A stretch of DNA of 64,000 bases, taken from positions 20,633 to 84,632 of the forward strand of contig DATGXG010000025.1 in assembly GCA_035299085.1 (NCBI GenBank), given 5' to 3'. Origin of the DNA: Bacteroidales bacterium (GTDB lineage Bacteria > Bacteroidota > Bacteroidia > Bacteroidales > UBA10428). A model generated the notes under the pieces. That model saw only the letters and a list, made by a program, of their open reading frames with translations. It had not been told where the DNA came from and made no database searches. The position numbers were made by a program, and so were the translations under genes. Positions within the stretch are counted from its first letter, which is position 1; every line of letters starts with the position of its first letter. Of this stretch, positions 44,261 through 54,957 are shown piece after piece.

Positions 44261-46342
44261 TTATCTGATTACAATTGGCCTTGCACTTATCCGGTCACCT
44301 GTATTCAGCTTAATAAAATAAAGTCCTGGATTCAGCTTTTCATGGTTCATTCCCTTGCCATCCCATTCTGCCCCATAATTGCCGGGAAGCGCTTTATCAC
44401 TCACCAGGGTGATCACTTTCTGTCCCAAAATATTATACACTGAAAGATCAATCGTGGCTTTAGATAACAGGGAATACGGAATATGAAAGTCGCTTGCAGA
44501 CGGATTCGGATAGGGATTTCCAAGCACTGCAATCGTTATTTCCTTTGTTGATGTTTCTGAAGTAATTATTGATTCCATTGTTTCCTGAAGCGGTCTGCTC
44601 CAGACTCCTTCATAAGTCCCAATTATAATCGTGTCGTGAGCCATTACAATTGACATAACCGGCCTGGATGGTAACCCGTTGCTAACATCATACCAGGTTT
44701 TTCCTGAATCAGCAGAAAAGAAAATACCTTCACCGGTTCCGGCCCAAAAATTTTTCCCGGTAAAGAGCATTGTTGTTATGTATTTGCCTTTCAAATCTGT
44801 TGTAATTTCTTCCCATGCAATACCATTATTGTCAGTCAAATATAGTGATCCATCACTGCCTGAAGCATAAACCCCGGTGTCATTAAAAACAATTCCGGAT
44901 ATATTCAAAAATGAACTATTCAGCCCATTATTCACGCAACTCCAGCTTTCACCGTAATCATCAGAAAAAAACACTCCTTGTTCCGTTCCGGCGAATAACC
45001 GGTTTTCGTCCACAGCAATCGAATTGATAAATATGGAGGGAAGGCCGTTATCTTTTAACATCCAGTTTTGGCCACTGTCCGTTGATAAATATACACCCGT
45101 TGATGTGCCGCAAAATGTATAATTTCCATATGAAGCAAGGCAGGTTGTGATACCATTTGTCATTCCGTTATTTGACCAATTCCAGCTGTTCCCATAATCA
45201 TTTGACTTATAGACACCCCACCCGTTTGCAGAAGCAAGAATATTATTCCCGGTTGTTGTCAATGCATTTATTCCGGTTACCGGCACATTGTTATTGCTTT
45301 CACTCCAGCTTATCGAATTAATATCGGATTTAAAAATTCCCCCGGCACCGGTTGCAATAAAAACTTTGTTTTTGAAAATTTCTATATCATATACTATATT
45401 ACCGGGAAGGCCTTCATTAACACCGATCCATCCTGAACCATTGTCTTTAAATACACCTCTGGATGTAGAAACATAAATTTCATTCTTATTTAAACACAGG
45501 TCATAAATGAAGCCTATATTCGAACAGTCGATACTTGTCCATGTTTCGCCCCCGTTATTGCTAAATTGAATGTTATTGTTTGCAGCGCAATATATTTTCT
45601 CCTTATACACCCGTATTTTATTACAAACCGATAAAAAATTGTTATTCAACGGAACCCAGGTAGCACCATCATTATGACTGATAAATAATTTTTCGTCCCC
45701 GTATGTTCCGGCTAAAATATCATTGTTAAGCATGGCTAATGATTTCACGCTGCTGTTCTGCAAACCATCGCTCTTTTTCACCCAAGTGTTCCCTTCATTT
45801 TCAGAATAGAATACACCGTTGTTGGTGCCAATGAACAGGTGATTGTCTTTAACAACAATTGAGTTCACAATTAAATCCTGCCCTTCAAGCCCGTTGTTTT
45901 TGGCTAACCAGTTTACACCGTTATCATTTGAAATGAACACTCCACCTCCATATGTACCCGTATATATGTTTTGCCCTTTAAAAGCCAGACACATTGCATG
46001 AAGACCTTCTCCGGAAATCCCGTTTCCTGTTTGCCATGTCTGTCCATTATCATCGGAGTAAAAAACTCCATTTGTATTTGAGCCCAACAATAACCTGTTT
46101 CCATTTAGTTCCATACAATTGGGACTGGACCATATACCAGAAGTAAAAACCCAGTTCATTCCATTGTTAACCCTATGATAGATTTTTTGGAACCAGGTTC
46201 CACAATATATGCTGTTCGAAACAGTGTCAACTGCAATGGCTGATACATCTGTTCCATACAATCCATCGCTGGCGTTTTTCCATTGACTGTAAGCGGGAAA
46301 AATTACCAGGGCAATAAGGATAATGCATAGAATTTTTTTCAT
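44261..46342 (-). CDS. type IX-secreted protein with Asp-box/BNR propeller repeats
   Basis: The 693-residue protein has a signal peptide (to FPAYSQ) and about twelve repeats of the form YSDDNGQTWQTGNG, the Asp-box (SxDxGxTW) of sialidase/VPS10-like propellers. Residues about 605-693 are a type A sorting domain: LGNPYPNPSASDFHIPYSL, VYNILGQKVITLV, and GLYFIKLNTG, so it is exported by the type IX system and probably anchored or released at the surface. No sialidase catalytic residues can be assigned, so the propellers may bind rather than cut glycans. It is upstream of no obvious operon partner. Confidence 0.88.
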   Translation of the reverse strand: MKKILCIILIALVIFPAYSQWKNASDGLYGTDVSAIAVDTVSNSIYCGTWFQKIYHRVNNGMNWVFTSGIWSSPNCMELNGNRLLLGSNTNGVFYSDDNGQTWQTGNGISGEGLHAMCLAFKGQNIYTGTYGGGVFISNDNGVNWLAKNNGLEGQDLIVNSIVVKDNHLFIGTNNGVFYSENEGNTWVKKSDGLQNSSVKSLAMLNNDILAGTYGDEKLFISHNDGATWVPLNNNFLSVCNKIRVYKEKIYCAANNNIQFSNNGGETWTSIDCSNIGFIYDLCLNKNEIYVSTSRGVFKDNGSGWIGVNEGLPGNIVYDIEIFKNKVFIATGAGGIFKSDINSISWSESNNNVPVTGINALTTTGNNILASANGWGVYKSNDYGNSWNWSNNGMTNGITTCLASYGNYTFCGTSTGVYLSTDSGQNWMLKDNGLPSIFINSIAVDENRLFAGTEQGVFFSDDYGESWSCVNNGLNSSFLNISGIVFNDTGVYASGSDGSLYLTDNNGIAWEEITTDLKGKYITTMLFTGKNFWAGTGEGIFFSADSGKTWYDVSNGLPSRPVMSIVMAHDTIIIGTYEGVWSRPLQETMESIITSETSTKEITIAVLGNPYPNPSASDFHIPYSLLSKATIDLSVYNILGQKVITLVSDKALPGNYGAEWDGKGMNHEKLNPGLYFIKLNTGDRISARPIVIR

Positions 46343-46530
46343 GGGATTGGATTTAGAGGGATTTAAATGACGCCGACTTTCCTTAATAGGCTCTAAAATA
46401 CCAATCCGGATTGAAACGACATAATACCTGTCACTTAATCCAACAAAAGGTGTCGTAATACCAACAAAAACCCTGTTTCAACTAATAAAGATTAAATAAC
46501 CAACAGCTCTGTTTAAAACCGGTAATTGAG

Positions 46531-48996
46531 TTATTTAACCTGTATCTGCAACTCCGTATCCTGTAAACCTTCGGAAGTTGCTTTAATTGAAATGTTCCCT
46601 TCCTTTGCAAACGGCCTCACAATCAAAAGCGCTTTCCCATGGAAGGTGCTGATGGTGGTTTTACCCACGCTTTTCATATCCCATGGACATGCATTGCCGC
46701 TGCCAGCCATTTCACCGTCGCCTGAGACTGTTATTTTTACCTGTTTTGTGGCATCGGTTACAACCTGACCGAATTCGTCGATTATCTCAATCTTCACGTA
46801 AGCCAGGTCATTCCTGTCGGCTTTGATATCGGTCCTGTCTGCAGTGAGTTTTATGGCTTCCGGTGTTCCCGTTGTTTTGAATATCTTCTGTGCTATTTCA
46901 CTTCCCTTGCTAAATGCTATTGCTTTCAGTTCACCAGGTTCATAAGGAACAGTAAAGGTTGCTGTCAGCTTTGTTTCCGGCGAAACTTTCTGTGTCCCCA
47001 TCTCCCTGCCATTCAGCATGAGCTTTACTTCATCACCGGTTGTATAAACCGATACCTGCAGGGGTTTATCTTCATTGCCATTCCAGTTCCAGTGCGGATA
47101 TTCATCGGGCCACCCCCAATAGCTGACCACTTCGGTCTTACCTTCCGGAACCGGTGCATGAACATTCATTTCAAGTTTGCTGTTGCCCCAGAGGACATCT
47201 TTGTAAAGCATCTGCGGCTTCTTGTCGCCCAGCACATCAATGTCGCCGCACCATGCGTTAAACCAGGGCCATGTCATGGCAAACTGGTCTTTCTGGTCTT
47301 TTGTCATATACTGTGTATGACCGATTCCAGTTTCACCCAGGTAATCCATGCCCGTCCATACAAAATCGCCGATCACATAAGGATGTTTCTCTACCATGGT
47401 CCAGTTTCCGTATGCATCCTTCGGAACCGACTCCGTTCCCATCATGATCCGCTCCGGGTATTTTTCATGATCGGATTCATACCGCTGAAACTGGTAATTA
47501 TATCCACCCACAGTAAGCACTTCAAACGCAGGTGCCGTGGCTTCCCATTTCATGCCCGGATGATCCCAGAATTCACAAATGGCATTCGTGAAACCGCGTG
47601 TATCATCAAGTGTCTTTATGTACGAAACAAGTTCTTTGGCAGTTTGTACACCGCTTGTATCCGCTCTTTCTGGAATTTCGTTCCCGATGCTCCATAGTAT
47701 TACCGAAGGATGATTCCTGTCGCGCAGGATCATTGCCTCCACGTCCTTCTTCCACCAATCATTGAAGAACCTGCTGTAATCCATCGCGTTCTTGGGTTTC
47801 TGCCACATGTCGAACGTTTCATCAATAACCAGCATACCAATCCGGTCACAGGCATCCAGGAAGGCTTCGGAAGGCGGATTGTGGCTTGTACGTATGGCAT
47901 TAAAACCATTCGATTTCATTAATTGTACTCTCCGCTCTTCTGCACGGTCAAAAGCAGCCGATCCCAGAAGCCCGTTGTCATGATGCATACAGCCGCCCTT
48001 TAATTCCACAGGCTTTCCGTTCAGCAGGAAGCCTTTTTCTGCCGATATTTCAACGGTCCGTATTCCAAAAGGCTGGTAAACCTGATCAATTGTTTTGCCT
48101 TCCTTTTCAAGGGTGATTTCAGCTTTATACAGTATGGGCGATTCAGTCGACCATAACAGCGGATCTTTGATAACGATCTGTTGCCCTATGATTGTCTTTT
48201 CCCCGGTTTGCAGGGCTGCCTCTGCTTCCCCTGTGGCCACAACAGAATCACCCGGAGCCAGGATATTTATCTTTATCTTTCCGTTTATGGCTTCAGCCGA
48301 ACTATTTTCCACGGTAATCTTCAGCATCTCTTTTGCCTCAGCGGCAGAACATTCAGCAGTAACAGCCTGTACCCCCCACATGGAAACATGCACCGGATCG
48401 GTGACTGAAAGCGTTACATTCCTGTAGATACCGGATCCCGAATACCACCGGCTGTTTCGCCCTGTATTGCTTACTTTTACCGTAATCACATTGTCAATGC
48501 CCGCTTTATTCAGGAAAGACGTAACATCGAAATAGAAGGGAGTATACCCGTAAACATGATTGCCGGCATGTTTGCCGTTTACCCATACTTCCGTTTCCAT
48601 ATACACTCCGTCGAATTTTACTGTTACCGTTTTGCCTTCATCCGCTTTTCCCAGCTTAAAATGTTTGCGGTACCAGGCCGTTCCGCCTATCGCATAACCG
48701 GTCGATGTATTTCCAGGGCTGGTCTTCAAAAATGGTCCGATCTGGCTGCTGTCATTTTCATTGCCTGAAAGGGCCATCATACTCCAGTCGTGAGGCAAAT
48801 CAACGCCTGACCATTTTGAATCATCAAATTCTGGAACTTCAGGTGATACAGTTCCGGCGGGGAGGCTGTCCCTTGTAAATTTCCATCCGGCATTGAAATT
48901 CCTGTCTCTTGTTGCCGGTTCAAACTTTTTAACACATGATGCAGTGAGAAGAAAAATTACCGAAAGGCAAACAAGAGATTTGAAAAGTGCTTTCAT
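46531..48996 (-). CDS. glycoside hydrolase family 2 beta-galactosidase-like lipoprotein
   Basis: The 821-residue protein has a lipoprotein signal ending FLLTASC (Cys21). It has the GH2 order: sugar-binding domain (VYMETEVWVNGKHAGNH near 131-147), immunoglobulin-like domain, TIM barrel and two extra beta domains. The acid/base is Glu440 in VILWSIGNE and the nucleophile Glu522 in IMMGTESVP; RTSHNPPS precedes them. It should hydrolyse beta-galactosides, or possibly other beta-glycosides, in the periplasm or at the surface. It starts 8 bp after the plug gene, so both share a transcript. Confidence 0.92.
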   Translation of the reverse strand: MKALFKSLVCLSVIFLLTASCVKKFEPATRDRNFNAGWKFTRDSLPAGTVSPEVPEFDDSKWSGVDLPHDWSMMALSGNENDSSQIGPFLKTSPGNTSTGYAIGGTAWYRKHFKLGKADEGKTVTVKFDGVYMETEVWVNGKHAGNHVYGYTPFYFDVTSFLNKAGIDNVITVKVSNTGRNSRWYSGSGIYRNVTLSVTDPVHVSMWGVQAVTAECSAAEAKEMLKITVENSSAEAINGKIKINILAPGDSVVATGEAEAALQTGEKTIIGQQIVIKDPLLWSTESPILYKAEITLEKEGKTIDQVYQPFGIRTVEISAEKGFLLNGKPVELKGGCMHHDNGLLGSAAFDRAEERRVQLMKSNGFNAIRTSHNPPSEAFLDACDRIGMLVIDETFDMWQKPKNAMDYSRFFNDWWKKDVEAMILRDRNHPSVILWSIGNEIPERADTSGVQTAKELVSYIKTLDDTRGFTNAICEFWDHPGMKWEATAPAFEVLTVGGYNYQFQRYESDHEKYPERIMMGTESVPKDAYGNWTMVEKHPYVIGDFVWTGMDYLGETGIGHTQYMTKDQKDQFAMTWPWFNAWCGDIDVLGDKKPQMLYKDVLWGNSKLEMNVHAPVPEGKTEVVSYWGWPDEYPHWNWNGNEDKPLQVSVYTTGDEVKLMLNGREMGTQKVSPETKLTATFTVPYEPGELKAIAFSKGSEIAQKIFKTTGTPEAIKLTADRTDIKADRNDLAYVKIEIIDEFGQVVTDATKQVKITVSGDGEMAGSGNACPWDMKSVGKTTISTFHGKALLIVRPFAKEGNISIKATSEGLQDTELQIQVK

Positions 48997-49004
48997 CGTG
49001 TGAT

Positions 49005-50291
49005 TTATTTAATGGAATAATAGCCGATCAGCAGGTCACAGCCTTTAAACCGGTCTTTGAAATATACAAAAATATCATAGTCGTTTTCCGTTTCATAATA
49101 AGAACCTTCAACCGCAGTGTCGTCTGTTTTGCCGGTTTCAGGGTTCTTCATGAAATAGCAGTAATCATAAAGTCCCTGCTTCATTAACAAGGTTACTTTA
49201 TACAGGCCATCCGTTTCATCCAGTTTCATCCGGTTTTGCTCAGAATACTTCCAGTCGCAGAATTCACCTGTTACATAGATGTTTTCATTACTGTACATAT
49301 ACATTAGCCTGAAGGCAAAGTGTACATACACATAATCCGCCTCAGTATGCCGGTTTTGAGATTTTTCCTTATTGATGAAATAATTGCCGTTCAGGTCCCT
49401 GTTGCTGAAATAAGGTTTTGAGGCTCTTTCTTCATCAGTCTTTAAAACGACATGGTAGTAAGGATTTTGAAAATTGATGGCTGAGATTTGCTGCGATTCA
49501 TACTTCATGCTTTTCAGGTCAAGGCTTCTGAATTCATTTCCTCCCGGAAAAATACCCATGTCGGCTCCGTTATACTGAATATTGCCGGGCGACTGGCTAA
49601 AAGCTTTTGTCAGCACCAGGCAATTGTCAAAGCGGTTGTTCTGCATGATTACCGTTGTAAGATCACTTGCTGCATCATGAATTTCACCCGGATTGTATTG
49701 TACGCTCACCTGGAGTTGCTGCCCTGTATCGTAAAATTTCCCGTTGGGCGGCCGTTTTAGTGATGCGGAAACAGTTGACTTAGATTCTGTAACAAAAAAC
49801 CTGCGTGACAGGATGATCTTTTCAGGATCATCATTTTCAAAAATAACAATAACATAGTTCCCGCTGAGTTGCGGCATGCATTCCTCTGCGGGAAAAACAA
49901 GTTTATAATGAATGAATTCACGGGTTGTGTTAAATGACTGATCCTTATTCTCAATGCTTCCCAGGCCATATCCCGACACATATTCCTGTTGCTCCATATC
50001 GCTTTCAGTCCAATCCGCATCACAATGTTTCAGTGTATAGCCGAATTGCCTGGGACTACCTGTTAAATCATCAAAGTGAAGTTCAAGCTTATTATCTGTT
50101 CCGAGTTCAATGACCGGCAGTGAAAACTCCTGTTTTGGGTTAAAAAGTATAATAGTGCTGATATTCCGATCGAAGGACTGATTTTTAAGTGTATCCTGTA
50201 AAAATTTTTCATTAACAGGTAAACCAAAAATGCAGTTTTGTGTTATTCCACTAACAAATAAAGAACCTAAAATCAGAGCCAACTTACCCAT
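49005..50291 (-). CDS. DUF5103, type IX secretion system plug protein
   Basis: The 428-residue protein has a signal peptide and the DUF5103 pattern: IILFNPKQEFSLPVIELGTDN, LTYTLKHCDADW-like FGYTLKHCDADWTESDM, GNYVIVIFENDDPEKIILSRRF, NPYYHVVLK, and the C-terminal GEFCDWKYSEQNRM, plus YDYCYFMKN. This family includes the Plug that closes the SprA pore of the type IX system from the periplasm. That fits the type IX cargo gene in this window (44261-46342). It is divergent from nqrA (96-bp gap), an arrangement I associate with Bacteroidota, and cotranscribed with the GH2 gene. Confidence 0.85.
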   Translation of the reverse strand: MGKLALILGSLFVSGITQNCIFGLPVNEKFLQDTLKNQSFDRNISTIILFNPKQEFSLPVIELGTDNKLELHFDDLTGSPRQFGYTLKHCDADWTESDMEQQEYVSGYGLGSIENKDQSFNTTREFIHYKLVFPAEECMPQLSGNYVIVIFENDDPEKIILSRRFFVTESKSTVSASLKRPPNGKFYDTGQQLQVSVQYNPGEIHDAASDLTTVIMQNNRFDNCLVLTKAFSQSPGNIQYNGADMGIFPGGNEFRSLDLKSMKYESQQISAINFQNPYYHVVLKTDEERASKPYFSNRDLNGNYFINKEKSQNRHTEADYVYVHFAFRLMYMYSNENIYVTGEFCDWKYSEQNRMKLDETDGLYKVTLLMKQGLYDYCYFMKNPETGKTDDTAVEGSYYETENDYDIFVYFKDRFKGCDLLIGYYSIK

Positions 50292-50387
50292 ATGATTTCA
50301 TCATTTCTTAGAACATTAAAAATACTAAAACAATCAAGCACTTTTTAAAAAATCTTATTTTAGTGTCCGAATAAATTTCACCATTTA

Positions 50388-51737
50388 ATGCCTCAACATT
50401 TCAAAATCAAAAAAGGGTTAAACATTAATCTTGCAGGAAAAGCGGAAAAAGTTATTGGAACAACTAATACATCCGGGCTTTATGCATTAAAGCCGGGTGA
50501 TTTTCACGGACTTATTCCCAAACTGGAAGTAAAGGAAGGCGACAGTGTAAAAGCAGGTTCGGTATTGTTTACCGACAAAAGTCAGCCTGAAATATGTTTT
50601 ACCTCCCCGGTTAGCGGCACAATTGCCGCTGTTAACAGGGGTGAACGCAGGGTCATTCTCGAAGTGATTATCCGTCCTGACAACCGTAATGAGTATGAAA
50701 CTTTTAAAACAGGAAGCCCGCTTAGCTTATCCCGTGAGGAAGTAAAAAATCTCATACTCCGAAGCGGGTTGTGGCCGGCTATAAAGCAGCGTCCCTACAA
50801 TATAATTGCTGATCCTGCTGTCACTCCTAAAAGTATTTTTGTGCCGGTTTTTGATTCAGCGCCATTGGCACCGGATTATGATTTTATTATCCAGGGGTCA
50901 GAATCTGATTTTCAGACCGGTATTGATGCATTGTCAAGGCTTACTGCAGGCAGGGTTCATGTAAACATTCATGCGTTTACAGTTTCACCGGCTTTCAAAC
51001 AGGTCAGGAATGCGCAGGTGAATACCTTTGAAGGCCCGCATCCTGCCGGAAACTCCAGTATACACATCCAGTTCGTTGATCCCCTGAGCAAGGGCGAACA
51101 GGTATGGATAGTTTATCCCCAGGATGTAGTGGCTTTGGGAAGGCTTTTTACCAAAGGCTTTTATGATGCTTCAAAGATAGTGGCGTTATGCGGATCGGAA
51201 GTTGAAAACCCCCGTTATTACAGGATTATTTCCGGTGCTTCAGTGAAAAGTATTACAAACGGCAATGTAAAGGAATCAGTTCACCGGTATATCAGCGGAA
51301 ATCCTCTTACGGGTACACAAGTTACAAGTGAAAGTTATATAGGCTATTACGATTCACAGATCAGTGTTATTCCCGAAGGTAATTATTCCGAATTTTTAGG
51401 CTGGGCACTACCCGGATTTGAAAAATACAGTTTTTACAGGTTATTCTGGTCATGGATTAATCCCCGGAAGAAATATGAACTGGATACCAATATACATGGC
51501 GGACACCGTGCATTTGTTCTGACCGGAATGTACGAAAAGGTTTTCCCTCTCCCGATTTATCCCATGCAGCTCCTGAAATCGATCATCGCCGAGGATGTTG
51601 AGCAGATGGAGCGGCTGGGTATCTATGAAATTGCTGAAGAAGACTTTGCCTTATGCGAGTTTATCGATGCTTCAAAAACTGAAATGCAGGCGCTTGTCCG
51701 CAAAGGACTTGACCTGATGAAAAAAGAAATGAGCTAA
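50388..51737 (+). CDS. nqrA: Na+-translocating NADH:quinone reductase subunit A
   Basis: This 449-residue subunit opens the complete nqr operon. The N-terminus FKIKKGLNINLAGKAEK, the HGLIPKLEVKEGDSVKAGSVLF biotinyl-like block and LRSGLWPAIKQRPY match NqrA. It is the soluble cytoplasmic subunit that contributes to the quinone side of the pump, which couples NADH oxidation to Na+ export. The nqrB gene starts 18 bp downstream. The intergenic DNA between this gene and the divergent plug gene likely holds both promoters. Confidence 0.95.
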   Translation: MPQHFKIKKGLNINLAGKAEKVIGTTNTSGLYALKPGDFHGLIPKLEVKEGDSVKAGSVLFTDKSQPEICFTSPVSGTIAAVNRGERRVILEVIIRPDNRNEYETFKTGSPLSLSREEVKNLILRSGLWPAIKQRPYNIIADPAVTPKSIFVPVFDSAPLAPDYDFIIQGSESDFQTGIDALSRLTAGRVHVNIHAFTVSPAFKQVRNAQVNTFEGPHPAGNSSIHIQFVDPLSKGEQVWIVYPQDVVALGRLFTKGFYDASKIVALCGSEVENPRYYRIISGASVKSITNGNVKESVHRYISGNPLTGTQVTSESYIGYYDSQISVIPEGNYSEFLGWALPGFEKYSFYRLFWSWINPRKKYELDTNIHGGHRAFVLTGMYEKVFPLPIYPMQLLKSIIAEDVEQMERLGIYEIAEEDFALCEFIDASKTEMQALVRKGLDLMKKEMS

Positions 51738-51755
51738 CGAAAAATACCCGATTTC

Positions 51756-52970
51756 ATGAATTCTTTACGAAAATATCTCGATAACATTAAGCCAAATTTT
51801 GAGAAAGGAGGACGGTTTGAAAAATTCCGGTCGACTTTTGATGCATTTGAGACCTTTTTGTTTGTGCCTGATAAGGTAACCCGGTCGGGTTCGCACATTC
51901 GCGACAGCATTGATATGAAGAGGACTATGACAATAGTGATCATTGCACTCATTCCTTCTCTCCTGTTCGGTATGTATAACGTTGGTTTTCAGCATTCACT
52001 TGCCACCGGAAATACATCATCATTCTGGCAGTTGTTTGGTTTCGGCTTTCTGAAAGTGTTCCCCATTGTTGTGGTTTCTTATGTAGTGGGACTTTCAATT
52101 GAGTTTATTTTTGCCCAGGTAAGGGGCCATGAAGTAAATGAAGGCTTTCTTGTTACCGGTATGCTGATTCCGCTTGTAATGCCTGTGGATGTGCCTTTAT
52201 GGACAGTGGCTATTTCAACTGCCTTTGCCGTGATCATAGGCAAGGAAGTTTTTGGCGGTACCGGCATGAATATCCTGAATCCGGCTTTAACGGCACGCGC
52301 TTTCCTGTTTTTCGCTTACCCGGCCGATATGACCGGCGATAAAGTTTGGGTTGCAGGACTTAAAGCAGGCAAAAATATGGTGGATGGATTTTCGGGTGCA
52401 ACGCCGCTTGGCAACCTTGCCCAGAACATTCACAAATTACCTGACCATATGGATGCGTTCATTGGATTTATACCCGGATCAATCGGCGAAACTTCCAAGC
52501 TTGCTATTCTTATTGGTGCGGCCATCCTGCTCTATTCAGGTATTGGAAGCTGGAAAATCATGATTTCTACGCTTGTGGGCGGTCTGGTAATGGGCTTGAT
52601 ATTTAACACATTTGCCGTAAACGATTATATGAGGCTGCCCTTTTATGAGCATCTTCTTTACGGCGGCTTTATGTTTGGCCTTGTTTTTATGGCAACAGAT
52701 CCGGTTACTGCTGCTCAAACCGAAAGGGGAAAGTGGATATACGGCTTCCTTACCGGCATGCTGGCTATAATAATCCGTGTTTTCAATCCCGCTTATCCTG
52801 AAGGTGTGATGCTGGCCATCCTGCTGATGAACGTGTTTGCCCCGCTCATTGATTATTTTGTTGTGGAGTCAAACGTTAAAAAACGCATGAAGCGTTACAA
52901 ACAGGCCGAATTGCTGAAACCTCTTTCCACTGATACAATTAAAGAACCCAGTCATGAATATTCAAAGTAA
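51756..52970 (+). CDS. nqrB: Na+-translocating NADH:quinone reductase subunit B
   Basis: The 404-residue subunit is a multi-pass membrane protein (about ten helices). FSGATPLGN carries Thr216, the residue expected to hold covalent FMN, attached by ApbE. GMNILNPALTARAFLFFAYPADM is a conserved channel helix. Its gene overlaps nqrC by 17 bp. Confidence 0.95.
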   Translation: MNSLRKYLDNIKPNFEKGGRFEKFRSTFDAFETFLFVPDKVTRSGSHIRDSIDMKRTMTIVIIALIPSLLFGMYNVGFQHSLATGNTSSFWQLFGFGFLKVFPIVVVSYVVGLSIEFIFAQVRGHEVNEGFLVTGMLIPLVMPVDVPLWTVAISTAFAVIIGKEVFGGTGMNILNPALTARAFLFFAYPADMTGDKVWVAGLKAGKNMVDGFSGATPLGNLAQNIHKLPDHMDAFIGFIPGSIGETSKLAILIGAAILLYSGIGSWKIMISTLVGGLVMGLIFNTFAVNDYMRLPFYEHLLYGGFMFGLVFMATDPVTAAQTERGKWIYGFLTGMLAIIIRVFNPAYPEGVMLAILLMNVFAPLIDYFVVESNVKKRMKRYKQAELLKPLSTDTIKEPSHEYSK

Positions 52971-53679
52971 TACCTACACATATATTTATTCCACAGTAAT
53001 TGTGCTTATAGTGGCCACCGGACTTGCGGTTGTTGCCAGCGCACTTAAACCCGCTCAGAACAAAAATGTCGAAATCGAGAAGAAGCAAAATATACTTACT
53101 TCACTTCATGTTGTTTCTGATGCCGGAAACGCCGAGAAACTGTACAGTGAATTTATTACCGATTCGTATACACTGAATTCAAAAGGCGAAAAAGTCACCG
53201 GCGTTGATCCTTTCACGATCAACCTCAGGGCCGAGATGAAGAAGAAACCCTCGGCCCGGAACCTTCCTGCCTTTGAAGCAAAGAAAGGAGATTCTACGTT
53301 TGTGGTTATACCTGTATATGGAAAAGGACTGTGGGGACCAATCTGGGGTTATGTTTCTTTCAGAAAGGAAGCTCAGGTTCAGGAGGGTATTCCGCATTAT
53401 AATACAATTTATGGTGTTATGTTTGATCATAAGGGAGAAACTCCGGGTCTCGGGGCCGAAATCAACCAGCCTTTCTTCCAGAATCACTTCAACGGGAAAA
53501 AGGTCTTCAACGACCAGGGAAAGTTTGTTTCCGTCCAGGTTGTCAAAGGAGGCGCTGATCCTTCCTCTCCTTACCAGGTTGATGCCATTTCAGGCGGCAC
53601 CATTACAAGCAAAGGCTTACAGGCAATGCTTGATTCTTGCCTTGTGACCTATCAGAATTATTTTAAGTCGAACAATTGA
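52954..53679 (+). CDS. nqrC: Na+-translocating NADH:quinone reductase subunit C
   Basis: The 241-residue protein has one N-terminal membrane helix (about 11-30) and a periplasmic domain. DAISGGTITS at about 210-219 is its flavinylation site, with Thr216 the likely FMN-bearing residue. GLGAEINQPFFQ is a conserved core block. It overlaps nqrB and ends 10 bp before nqrD. Confidence 0.95.
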   Translation: MNIQSNTYTYIYSTVIVLIVATGLAVVASALKPAQNKNVEIEKKQNILTSLHVVSDAGNAEKLYSEFITDSYTLNSKGEKVTGVDPFTINLRAEMKKKPSARNLPAFEAKKGDSTFVVIPVYGKGLWGPIWGYVSFRKEAQVQEGIPHYNTIYGVMFDHKGETPGLGAEINQPFFQNHFNGKKVFNDQGKFVSVQVVKGGADPSSPYQVDAISGGTITSKGLQAMLDSCLVTYQNYFKSNN

Positions 53680-53689
53680 TTCTTATCAT

Positions 53690-54304
53690 ATGAAGAACCT
53701 TCATTTGTTGTTAAACCCCCTGAACGATGAGAACCCCATTACCGTCCAGGTTCTTGGCATTTGTTCCGCGCTGGCTGTCACGGTTCAGATGAAACCGGCC
53801 ATTGTCATGGCTTTGTCGGTGACTGTTGTAACGGCCTTCTCAAACCTGATCATCTCACTGGGACGAAATACAATACCTCCCCGCATACGCATCATTATTC
53901 AGCTGGTTGTAGTTGCATTTCTTGTTATTGTGGTGGATCAGATACTGAAGGCCTATGTTTATGATGTAAGTAAGAAACTGTCTGTATTTGTCGGTCTTAT
54001 CATTACTAATTGTATTCTTATGGGCAGACTTGAAGCCTTTGCCATGAGCAATAAGCCTGTCGAATCATTCCTTGACGGTATCGGAAACGGCGCCGGTTAC
54101 GGATTGATACTTATTACGCTTAGTTTTATCAGAGAACTTTTTGGCAGCGGTTCAGTACTTGGTTACCAGTTGGTACCCCAGAGTTTTTATGATCATGGTT
54201 ACAGTGATAACGGAATGATGATCCTTCCCCCGATGGCTTTGATCACAGTGGGTATTATCATTTGGATACAACGTGGTTACAACCGTAAGCTCATTGAAAA
54301 ATAA
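53690..54304 (+). CDS. nqrD: Na+-translocating NADH:quinone reductase subunit D
   Basis: This 204-residue membrane subunit has six hydrophobic helices and the NqrD/RnfE conserved segments NPITVQVLGICSALAVT, ISLGRNTIPPRIRIIIQL and LIITNCILMGRLEAFAM. With NqrE it forms the inverted-repeat pair that binds the membrane iron site and conducts Na+. It is in the middle of the operon, 16 bp before nqrE. Confidence 0.95.
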   Translation: MKNLHLLLNPLNDENPITVQVLGICSALAVTVQMKPAIVMALSVTVVTAFSNLIISLGRNTIPPRIRIIIQLVVVAFLVIVVDQILKAYVYDVSKKLSVFVGLIITNCILMGRLEAFAMSNKPVESFLDGIGNGAGYGLILITLSFIRELFGSGSVLGYQLVPQSFYDHGYSDNGMMILPPMALITVGIIIWIQRGYNRKLIEK

Positions 54305-54320
54305 CATGAACTGATACAAC

Positions 54321-54938
54321 ATGGAAAATCTCTTTAACTTATTCATACGAAATGTTTTCACCGAGAATATGATCTTTGCCTATTTCCTGGGCATGTGTTC
54401 ATACCTCGCGGTTTCAAAAACAGTGAAAACATCGATGGGCCTGGGAGTGGCTGTTATTTTCGTAATAACTGTCACCGTTCCTGTGAACTGGTTGCTTGAA
54501 AACTACTTGCTTAAAGAGGGTGCCCTCAAATGGCTTGGATCATCCTTTGCCGATGTAGACCTGAGCTTTCTGAGTTTCCTTCTTTTTATTGCTGTTATTG
54601 CAGCCATTGTACAGCTCATTGAAATGGTGGTTGAGAAATTTGCGCCCGCTCTTTACAATGCCCTTGGTATTTTTCTTCCGCTGATTGCTGTAAATTGCGC
54701 GGTGCTGGGAGCGGCCCTCTTTATGCAGGAAAGGGAATACGGTTCAATTGCCGAGGCCACTGTCTACGGGTTCGGCGCCGGGTTCGGATGGGCCCTTGCC
54801 ATAGTGGTACTTGCTGCCATAAGGGAAAAACTAAAGTATTCAGATGTGCCGAAACCGTTAAGAGGCCTCGGACTAGCATTTATCCTTACCGGGTTACTTG
54901 CCATTGCCTTTATGGGATTCAGCGGTATTAAAATTTAA
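54321..54938 (+). CDS. nqrE: Na+-translocating NADH:quinone reductase subunit E
   Basis: The 205-residue membrane subunit matches NqrE/Rnf[20 protein letters not shown] [18 protein letters not shown], and [20 protein letters not shown] in the later helix, with the conserved cysteines Cys26 and the one in VNCAVLG that hold the [2Fe-2S] site at the NqrD/NqrE interface. Six helices. It ends 19 bp before the nqrF start. Confidence 0.95.
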   Translation: MENLFNLFIRNVFTENMIFAYFLGMCSYLAVSKTVKTSMGLGVAVIFVITVTVPVNWLLENYLLKEGALKWLGSSFADVDLSFLSFLLFIAVIAAIVQLIEMVVEKFAPALYNALGIFLPLIAVNCAVLGAALFMQEREYGSIAEATVYGFGAGFGWALAIVVLAAIREKLKYSDVPKPLRGLGLAFILTGLLAIAFMGFSGIKI

Positions 54939-54957
54939 CACTGAAAAAGAATTATCT